Source: RGEC01 sp044371405
GTDB taxonomy: Bacteria; Bacteroidota; Bacteroidia; NS11-12g; UBA955
Length of the DNA stretch: 5,562 bases
Direction: 5' to 3'
Assembly (NCBI GenBank): GCA_044371405.1
Contig: JBILTS010000137.1
Location: 1 to 5,562 of the forward strand
Shown here: in pieces, positions 1-5,101 of the stretch
Layout: each line of letters opens with the position of its first letter
Position numbering within the stretch: position 1 is the stretch's first letter
Translations under genes and position numbers: made by a program
Notes under the pieces: model-generated
What the model saw: only the letters and a program-made list of their open reading frames with translations
Database searches by the model: none
What the model was told of the DNA's origin: nothing

Positions 1-169
1 GAAAAAAGGTGACAGTGTAACCCTCGTAGGTTTCGGTACCTTCTCAGTAGGCAAGCGTGCTGCCCGCACCGGCCGTAACCCTCAGACTGGCAAGAGCATC
101 CAGATCAAAGCTAAGAAAGTTGCTAAGTTTAAGGCTGGCGCCACCCTGGCTGCTACCGTAAACAAGTAA
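1..169 (+). CDS. HU-family DNA-binding protein, 3' end (5' end outside the window)
   Basis: This is the last 55 codons of an HU/IHF-type nucleoid protein; the reading frame begins at base 2 and the TAA is at 167-169. HU is a small dimeric protein that bends and compacts DNA. The visible part contains the family signature: GFGTF, then KRAARTGRNPQTGKSI, the DNA-contacting beta-arm with its Arg-Asn-Pro tip, then a lysine-rich segment ending in FKAG and a short C-terminal helix. This corresponds roughly to the C-terminal 60% of a normal HU of about 90 residues. Codon choice is strongly biased (GGT, GCT, CGT, AAG, GTA) compared with the downstream genes, as expected for an abundant protein. A strong intrinsic terminator follows within 25 bases, so transcription ends here. 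Family assignment is secure; which HU paralogue this is cannot be told. Confidence 0.95.
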   Translation, partial: KKGDSVTLVGFGTFSVGKRAARTGRNPQTGKSIQIKAKKVAKFKAGATLAATVNK

Positions 170-187
170 TCCTTACTTGAAGACTTT

Positions 188-214
188 AAAGGCCCGGTCA
201 TCCGGGCTTTTTTT
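188..214 (+). terminator. Rho-independent terminator of the HU gene
   Basis: A six-base GC stem (GCCCGG at 192-197 pairing with CCGGGC at 202-207) closes a four-base loop (TCAT). It is followed by seven Ts (208-214). The stem can extend outwards by a G-T and up to three A-T pairs, using AAAG at 188-191 and the first Ts. This is a textbook intrinsic terminator starting 19 bases after the HU stop. On the opposite strand the hairpin is followed only by CTTTAAAG, so it should end the convergent transporter transcript poorly. The last T bases lie inside the stop codon of that transporter gene (213-215). Confidence 0.9.
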
Positions 215-1145
215 ATGCCTTGGTGGCAGGCCTGCTTATAATTAAATAGATACCTGCCAGGGAAAACAGCAACCCCACCACCATATTCCAGGTAATGGGT
301 TCGTTTTCTATAATTCCCCATCCAACTGCTACCACAGGAATAATAAATGTATTGGTACTGGCCACTAATGCTGTGGTATGCTTAATCAGGATATTAAACG
401 CAATCATACTGAGGGCACTGCCTACTATGCCCAAAACAGCCAAATAACCAAGTGCCGTCCACGCCTTTTCCGGCGTAGTATTCCAATGATCCAAAATACC
501 TGTCATCAACAATATCAAAAAATACATACTTCCCATAAAGAAAAAAGGATAGGCGGTCTTTACCATGGCTGGCAGGTGGCTCAGTTTATGCTTGATGAGA
601 TTAATGTTATAGCCATACATCACGGCAGCACAGGTAACCATAACAACCCCAAGACCACTAACAGGAGCCCCTTGATGGAAAATGAAGCCCGGTGCCAGCA
701 AAATAACAGCACCAAGAATCCCTAGAATAACCCCACTCAATCCGTTCCCTGTGAATTTGTCTTTGAAAAACATCACCCCCAGTAATAATGTAAACATTGG
801 TGTAAACGCGTTCATAATGCCACTAAGGCCGCTGGGAATAAGGGTGCCTGCATAGCTGAATAAAAAAGCGGGAATGCCGTTGCCAATAAGACCCGACATA
901 AACAGAAAATAATAATCAGCGGTAGTGAGTCTGCCGGCAGAATCCGGTTCCGTGTCATTTCGGGAATTGCCAAAACTGTACTGATAAATCCACGGAAGCA
1001 ATACCACACCCGCCAAAAACTGCCGTAAACCCGCTACCTGTATGGGCTGAAAAACTTCAAGCCCCCTTTTAATCAATATGAATGAACTGCCCCATACAAT
1101 ACCAAGCAAGACAATAAGCAACAAAGGCAACCAGGATTTTTTCAC
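213..1145 (-). CDS. EamA/DMT-superfamily inner-membrane transporter
   Basis: This is a 310-residue hydrophobic protein of the drug/metabolite transporter superfamily, made of two tandem EamA domains with about ten membrane helices and located in the inner membrane. Helices lie near residues 5-26, 36-53, 76-96, 102-124, 135-153, 163-181, 195-217, 230-252, 260-278 and 285-304. Family marks include WGSSFI at 18-23 after a short basic N-terminus, TPMFTLLLGV at 115-124 ending repeat 1, and the matching IIPVVAVGWG at 268-277 followed by the E-x-x-T turn in repeat 2. A hydrophilic insertion at about 58-75 separates helices 2 and 3. Length is normal for the family. The start is GTG: an in-frame TGA lies immediately upstream and the next ATG is deep inside, so GTG keeps the MKK basic start. 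Substrate cannot be predicted; amino acids, purines or other metabolites are all possible in this superfamily. It is divergent from the peptidase gene and convergent with HU. Confidence 0.92.
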   Translation of the reverse strand: MKKSWLPLLLIVLLGIVWGSSFILIKRGLEVFQPIQVAGLRQFLAGVVLLPWIYQYSFGNSRNDTEPDSAGRLTTADYYFLFMSGLIGNGIPAFLFSYAGTLIPSGLSGIMNAFTPMFTLLLGVMFFKDKFTGNGLSGVILGILGAVILLAPGFIFHQGAPVSGLGVVMVTCAAVMYGYNINLIKHKLSHLPAMVKTAYPFFFMGSMYFLILLMTGILDHWNTTPEKAWTALGYLAVLGIVGSALSMIAFNILIKHTTALVASTNTFIIPVVAVGWGIIENEPITWNMVVGLLFSLAGIYLIISRPATKA

Positions 1146-1149
1146 TCAG

Positions 1150-1157
1150 CAAAGGTA
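1150..1157 (-). promoter_or_regulatory. Possible Bacteroidota -7 promoter element for the EamA gene
   Basis: Read on the minus strand these bases are TACCTTTG, an exact match to the Bacteroidota primary-sigma -7 consensus TAnnTTTG. Four bases (CTGA) separate it from the GTG start codon, so initiation at the usual distance would put the transcript start at or next to the GTG. No convincing TTG -33 element is visible at the usual spacing of about 19-21 bases (an imperfect TTAG lies about 23 bases upstream). The call therefore rests on the -7 match and its position. Confidence 0.4.
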
Positions 1158-1223
1158 CAAGCACCCCTCGGATTATATTTCTAAGCCACTTAAAATAAAA
1201 TCTGACAATTAACTGAGTATTTT

Positions 1224-3197
1224 ATGCCGAAATTTGCTGTCTGTTTAATGTTGATTCGACTCTTTTGCACCATACTGTTACTTGGATTAGGGCTGACTCC
1301 AGCTGCCTACGCCCAGGGTATTGTGCCCGAATCTTTGCTCTGTGCTGAAAAACAACGCCTGCAAAACCGCCTTAATTTTCGCGTAAATCCCAGTATTTAC
1401 CACGGATACAACATACATTACCACCGCCTCAATTTTCGAATCAACCCCAAGCGCAACGGGTATCTGAAAGGTTCTGTTTTTAGTTACTTTACCATAGATA
1501 AAAACGCTGACAGTATAGGGTTTGACATGAAATACTTTTTACTAACCGACAGCGTAAAGTATCATGGTTCAAACATCCGTTTCACCCGCAAGGCTGATAT
1601 TATTTATGTACACAAACCCGGCGGATGGAAGGCCGGTAACACTGACTCTTTGACCATTTACTATCAGGGCAATCCCGCCCTCTTTGGCGGAACCGGCTAT
1701 TATGTTTACGACTTTCACGCCTCCGGACCCAGCGTTCATACCCTCAGCCAGCCCTATGGTGCCTACTATTGGTGGCCCTGTAAGCAAACGCTTTCTGATA
1801 AAATAGACTCGCTGGACATGGTCGTAAGCACCCATTCCGATTACAAAGTAGCCGGAAATGGTTTGTTGGTATTGGACCAGAAAATTAACGATACCACCCG
1901 CATTTTCCACTGGAAACACCGATATCCCATTCCAACTTACCTGGTGGCAACGGCTATCACCAACTACGAGGAATTCAATCAGTATGCCAGGTTCCACAAC
2001 CGCCCCGATTCACTATTGGTTCAGAATTATGTTTTCCCGCAAAGCAAGACAGAACTAATGCGGGATGCAGCACCCATTTTACCTATGCTGCGGCTGTTCG
2101 ACAGTCTCTTTGGCGAGTATCCTTTCATGAAGGAAAAATACGGACATGCCCAGTTCACATGGGGTGGTGGCATGGAGCACCAAACCATGAGTTTTATGGT
2201 CAATTTTAGCTTTGACCTGATGGCTCATGAGGTTGCACACATGTGGTTTGGCGATAAGGTTACCTGTGGCAGCTGGCGCGATTTGTGGCTGAATGAGGGC
2301 TTTGCCACGTATTTAACCGCCCTTAGCTACAAGTACCTGAAGCCCAGTAGCGAATACCTGCGCATCATGCGTGAAATCAGGGATAATGTAACAGGGGTCG
2401 ACGATGGCAGTATTTTTCCTAAAGATACTGTCCAGGTTAACCGCCTGTTTAGCGGGCGTCTTACCTACAACAAAGCCGCATTTGTGCTGCACATGCTTCG
2501 CGTGAAAGTGGGCGACGGGGCCTTTTACAAGGCATGCAGAAAATACCTCAATGATACTCCCCGGGCCTATGCATTCGCCACTACGCAGGATTTGAAAACC
2601 CTCATGGAACAGGAATCGGGGCAAAACCTGGATACCTTCTTCATGCGCTGGTATATTGGAGAAGGTTTTCCTTATCTGAATATCAATTGGGTGCAAAAAG
2701 GAAGCTCCATGCAGGTTAACGTAAAACAGAGACCTTCACATCCTTCCGTGCCCTTTTTCCGAATTCCTGTGCCCATTCTGTTTCAGGGCAAAAATGGCGA
2801 TACCCTGATTACACTGTACCCGGAAAAGCTTGATCAATCCTTTTCATTCTCATTGCCTTTTGCCGCCGATACTGCTCTTTTCGATCCCGAGGTAGAAGTA
2901 CTCGCCAAAACATCACTCGGCGGCATGAATCAGGATAAAACCATCAAAGACTGGGTGGTTATCAAAGGAAATCCTGTTGGAGGTGATAAGCTGGAACTTG
3001 TGACGCTGAATTTGAAGATTGAGAAAATGGAAATTTTCAATATCAATGGTCAAAAGTGCATGGAAACCGGTTCCGATTTCTTGCATATTCCCGGAAAAAA
3101 TGCTATATTTGATATTGGCCGTCTGGCGGCGGGTACTTATATGGTCAAAATCAACGGAAACAACCAACAAACAACACTGACTTTTGTTAAATTATAA
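1224..3197 (+). CDS. Secreted M1-family zinc aminopeptidase with type IX secretion C-terminal sorting domain
   Basis: This 657-residue protein is a gluzincin metallopeptidase of family M1, which removes N-terminal residues from peptides. In order it has a signal peptide (about 1-30, ending AAYA-Q), an N-terminal beta domain (about 60-250), and a catalytic domain with GGGMEHQ at 314-320 (the GAMEN-type exopeptidase loop). The zinc site is HEVAH at 335-339, with the third ligand Glu358 in NEGF at the canonical spacing. A catalytic tyrosine is likely at Tyr415 in TYNKAAF. A beta-sandwich follows (about 485-565), but there is no large C-terminal helical domain as in 870-residue PepN-type enzymes. 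The last 80 or so residues (IFNINGQ, RLAAGTYMVKING) are a type A type IX sorting domain, so export across the outer membrane is expected. The start could be ATG 1224 or ATG 1248 (Met9, giving MLIRLF); both leave a usable signal peptide. The MbnP-like gene follows after one base. Physiological substrate is unknown. Confidence 0.93.
   Translation: MPKFAVCLMLIRLFCTILLLGLGLTPAAYAQGIVPESLLCAEKQRLQNRLNFRVNPSIYHGYNIHYHRLNFRINPKRNGYLKGSVFSYFTIDKNADSIGFDMKYFLLTDSVKYHGSNIRFTRKADIIYVHKPGGWKAGNTDSLTIYYQGNPALFGGTGYYVYDFHASGPSVHTLSQPYGAYYWWPCKQTLSDKIDSLDMVVSTHSDYKVAGNGLLVLDQKINDTTRIFHWKHRYPIPTYLVATAITNYEEFNQYARFHNRPDSLLVQNYVFPQSKTELMRDAAPILPMLRLFDSLFGEYPFMKEKYGHAQFTWGGGMEHQTMSFMVNFSFDLMAHEVAHMWFGDKVTCGSWRDLWLNEGFATYLTALSYKYLKPSSEYLRIMREIRDNVTGVDDGSIFPKDTVQVNRLFSGRLTYNKAAFVLHMLRVKVGDGAFYKACRKYLNDTPRAYAFATTQDLKTLMEQESGQNLDTFFMRWYIGEGFPYLNINWVQKGSSMQVNVKQRPSHPSVPFFRIPVPILFQGKNGDTLITLYPEKLDQSFSFSLPFAADTALFDPEVEVLAKTSLGGMNQDKTIKDWVVIKGNPVGGDKLELVTLNLKIEKMEIFNINGQKCMETGSDFLHIPGKNAIFDIGRLAAGTYMVKINGNNQQTTLTFVKL
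1368..1448 (+). repeat. Imperfect direct repeat in the peptidase N-terminus (RLNFRxNP, two copies)
   Basis: Codons at 1368-1391 encode RLNFRVNP and codons at 1425-1448 encode RLNFRINP. The two 24-base units match at 19 of 24 positions, mostly differing at codon third positions, and start 57 bases apart. The second copy sits where M1 enzymes normally have the first beta-strand of the N-terminal domain (Y-x-I-x-Y-x-x-L-x-F-x-x-x-P), so the first copy is the extra one. It lies in the linker after the signal peptide. Confidence 0.55.
3081..3111 (+). promoter_or_regulatory. Possible internal promoter ahead of the MbnP-like/di-haem gene pair
   Basis: TTG at 3081-3083 and TATATTTG at 3104-3111 are separated by 20 bases and match the Bacteroidota primary-sigma pattern (TTG, 19-21 bases, TAnnTTTG). 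The site lies inside the 3' end of the peptidase gene, and a transcript from it would have a leader of roughly 80 bases before the ATG at 3199. It could let the downstream pair be expressed apart from the peptidase. The bases also encode conserved sorting-domain residues, so chance occurrence is possible. Confidence 0.35.
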
Positions 3198-3198
3198 A

Positions 3199-3972
3199 AT
3201 GAAAAACACGCTTTATACGCTTTTGCTGTTCGGCTTCTCACTCGGTTTGCAGTCCTGTGAAAAAGATCCGCCAAAACAGGAGGAACCCAAGGTGCAAAAA
3301 GGACTTACCCTAACGGTGTTGCCGACCTGGGAAGGTGCCACCATGGTTACCGGTAAAATGCAGTATAACAAGCCCGACGGAGAGGTTTTGCAGCTTCGGA
3401 CCTGGGGGATGATCCTCGCTAAACTTGCTTTGGTGAAAGATGACAACTCACTTGTGTTGCTGGGCGATGGCTATCAGTGGGTAGATGTGGCAAGTGGCCG
3501 CTTGTCTTTTAACTATCCCGATGCACCTACGGGCAATTACAAAGGCATTCAGTTTCAGCTGGGCCCGGATTCTGCCGTAAACCACGGTGATCCCACCATC
3601 TGGCCGGCAAATCATCCGCTGAACGGCAACCTCACAGGCCTGCATTGGGGCTGGGCCGGTGGCTATGTTTTTCAAGCATTTGATGGCGAATTCAAGGATA
3701 ATGCTGCATCTACGGTAATTAAAGGTTTCTCCTTCCATACGGCAGGAATTGTTTATAATGAAACGTTTTATATGCCTTTTAATTTCGAACTGGCAGGAAC
3801 CCACAAGACCGCAGTTTTAGAGTTTAAAGCAGATGAATTTTTCAAAAATCCCACCGAACTGCACCTGAAGGATAAGTCAGTTTCGCATAGCACGGGCAAT
3901 GAAGACATCTCCTTGATGAACAAGCTTATAGGCAACGCCGCTGATGCATTTTCAGTAAAAAGCGTGAATTGA
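3199..3972 (+). CDS. MbnP-like lipoprotein (putative copper-binding partner of a MauG-like di-haem enzyme)
   Basis: This protein has 257 residues from the ATG at 3199, one base after the peptidase stop. A TTG at 3184 would add five residues but overlaps the peptidase and gives a poorer signal. Residues 1-20 form a lipoprotein signal peptide (LGLQSC, lipidated Cys20), followed by EKDPPKQEE, an acidic stretch compatible with outer-membrane and perhaps surface export. The rest resembles the MbnP family: a GLTLTV strand at 35-40, a beta-rich middle, a TGNYKGIQFQLGPDS segment at 111-125, and the Trp/His-rich GLHWGWAGGYVF at 147-158. Six tryptophans are present (44, 69, 94, 135, 150, 152), with histidines at 129, 139 and 149 close to the last three. 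In studied methanotroph MbnP a tryptophan is converted by the partner MbnH to kynurenine, which helps bind copper. The next gene, one base away, encodes such a di-haem protein, which strongly supports the assignment. Function here is inferred from family and context. Confidence 0.82.
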   Translation: MKNTLYTLLLFGFSLGLQSCEKDPPKQEEPKVQKGLTLTVLPTWEGATMVTGKMQYNKPDGEVLQLRTWGMILAKLALVKDDNSLVLLGDGYQWVDVASGRLSFNYPDAPTGNYKGIQFQLGPDSAVNHGDPTIWPANHPLNGNLTGLHWGWAGGYVFQAFDGEFKDNAASTVIKGFSFHTAGIVYNETFYMPFNFELAGTHKTAVLEFKADEFFKNPTELHLKDKSVSHSTGNEDISLMNKLIGNAADAFSVKSVN

Positions 3973-3973
3973 T

Positions 3974-5098
3974 ATGAAAAAGGGTGTTGTTGGACTATGT
4001 ATTCTTATTGCCGCAGCGGTATTGTTCAACGCCTGCCGCAAAGATCCGTCCCTGCCTGAGGAGAAAACACCCTATTCCGTTACCTACATCAACCCCAAGA
4101 GCATATTTCCCGACAAATACGGTATGCCGGCCCTGCCCTCCGACAATCCTCTTACAGAAGAGGGCGTTTACCTGGGCAGAATGTTGTTCTATGATCCGGT
4201 TTTATCCATAGACAGCACCATTTCCTGTGCCACATGCCACTCCCAGGAATATGCTTTTGCAGAACCCAGACAATTTTCAAAGGGTATTTTCGGTCTTACC
4301 ACCAACCGCAATGCCCAGCCCTTGTTCAATCTGGCATACAGCCGGGTATTCTTTTGGGATGGACGTCAGAAAACCTTGCGCGAACTGGTATTGGAGCCCA
4401 TTCAGGCCCACAACGAAATGGCCATGACCTTGCCTTACCTGCGCAAGCGCTTATCGGCCATTCCCAGATACCGCGATGCTTTTCGCAAAGCTTTTGGAAG
4501 CGAACCCGATGTGTTTAATATGACCCTGGCCATGGAACAGTTCCTACTCACCATCGTCAGCAAAGATTCACGCTTCACCCAAATGTGGCCGGGTAATTTC
4601 AACATCCTTACCCAGGAGGAAAAAACAGGGTTACAACTGTTTAATGGTTTGATAGACGAAGACCCTGTGACCGGCGACTTACGCGGCGGTGCCGACTGTT
4701 TTCACTGCCACGGCAGTGTATTTGCCCAGGCCAACAATCCCAATTTCGGTGGTATTACCAACAACGGCCTGGATGCCGTTATTACAGACAAAGGGTTTGG
4801 AGCCATTTCAGGGAAGAGTACCGATATAGGTACATTCAAAACACCCTCTTTGCTAAACGTTGGGCTCACTGCACCCTACATGCACGACGGTCGGTTTGCC
4901 ACGCTGGACGAAGTGATTGACCATTACAGCGATCATATCAAATTCAATTCGCCCAACCTCAATCCCCAGATTAAAGTGCATGGCCCTAAACAACGCTTGC
5001 TCAAACCTCAGGAAAAAGCAGCTCTTAAGGCGTTTCTGCTCACCATGACCGACACGGTGTTCACTAACAACCCGGCCTACAAAAATCCGTTTAAATAA
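3974..5098 (+). CDS. Di-haem cytochrome c peroxidase-family lipoprotein, MauG/MbnH-like
   Basis: This 374-residue protein starts one base after the MbnP-like stop. It has a lipoprotein signal (lipobox LFNAC, Cys21, then RKDP), followed by two c-haem domains. Haem 1 is bound by CATCH at 85-89 and haem 2 by CFHCH at 242-246. Between them are the conserved WDGR (Trp128, the inter-haem Trp position) and NEM (Glu148, the acid-base Glu position). The C-terminal domain shows FKTPSLLNVGLTAPYMHDGRF at 288-308 followed by TLDEVIDHY. In classical peroxidases a Met occupies the place of Tyr318 and ligates haem 2; Tyr is the MauG arrangement. No His lies between the first haem motif and residue 111, so haem 1 is probably five-coordinate. 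This favours a MauG/MbnH-type enzyme that oxidises a protein tryptophan rather than a simple peroxide scavenger. Its likely substrate is the adjacent MbnP-like protein. Length is normal. Ligand assignments come from remembered family patterns. Confidence 0.9.
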   Translation: MKKGVVGLCILIAAAVLFNACRKDPSLPEEKTPYSVTYINPKSIFPDKYGMPALPSDNPLTEEGVYLGRMLFYDPVLSIDSTISCATCHSQEYAFAEPRQFSKGIFGLTTNRNAQPLFNLAYSRVFFWDGRQKTLRELVLEPIQAHNEMAMTLPYLRKRLSAIPRYRDAFRKAFGSEPDVFNMTLAMEQFLLTIVSKDSRFTQMWPGNFNILTQEEKTGLQLFNGLIDEDPVTGDLRGGADCFHCHGSVFAQANNPNFGGITNNGLDAVITDKGFGAISGKSTDIGTFKTPSLLNVGLTAPYMHDGRFATLDEVIDHYSDHIKFNSPNLNPQIKVHGPKQRLLKPQEKAALKAFLLTMTDTVFTNNPAYKNPFK

Positions 5099-5101
5099 GG
5101 A

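Noticed and set aside
378..725. Open frame on the + strand opposite the EamA gene (115 codons).
   Set aside because: It lies wholly antisense to a clear membrane-protein gene, has no recognisable motif, and its composition is that of an anti-frame of hydrophobic codons.
1569..1997. Open frame on the - strand opposite the peptidase (142 codons).
   Set aside because: It is antisense to a well-supported M1 peptidase domain with no family resemblance of its own; treated as a shadow frame.
3179..3186. GACTTTTG shortly before the MbnP-like start, resembling TAnnTTTG.
   Set aside because: One defined position is wrong and there is no TTG at the expected upstream distance; the site at 3081-3111 is a clearly better candidate.
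3184..3198. TTG start extending the MbnP-like protein by five residues (MLNYK).
   Set aside because: It overlaps the peptidase 3' end, uses a rare start codon and adds nothing to the signal peptide; the ATG at 3199 gives a standard MKNTLYTLLL lipoprotein signal.
4703..4718. Perfect inverted repeat CACTGC-CACG-GCAGTG inside the di-haem gene.
   Set aside because: It coincides with the codons of the second haem motif (His-Cys-His-Gly-Ser-Val), has no T-tract and lies mid-gene; coding constraint explains it better than a regulatory hairpin.
3974..5098. Annotation as a plain hydrogen-peroxide-detoxifying cytochrome c peroxidase.
   Set aside because: The Tyr at the expected distal Met position, the missing distal His and the adjacent MbnP-like gene fit a MauG/MbnH-type enzyme better, although the superfamily name remains correct.
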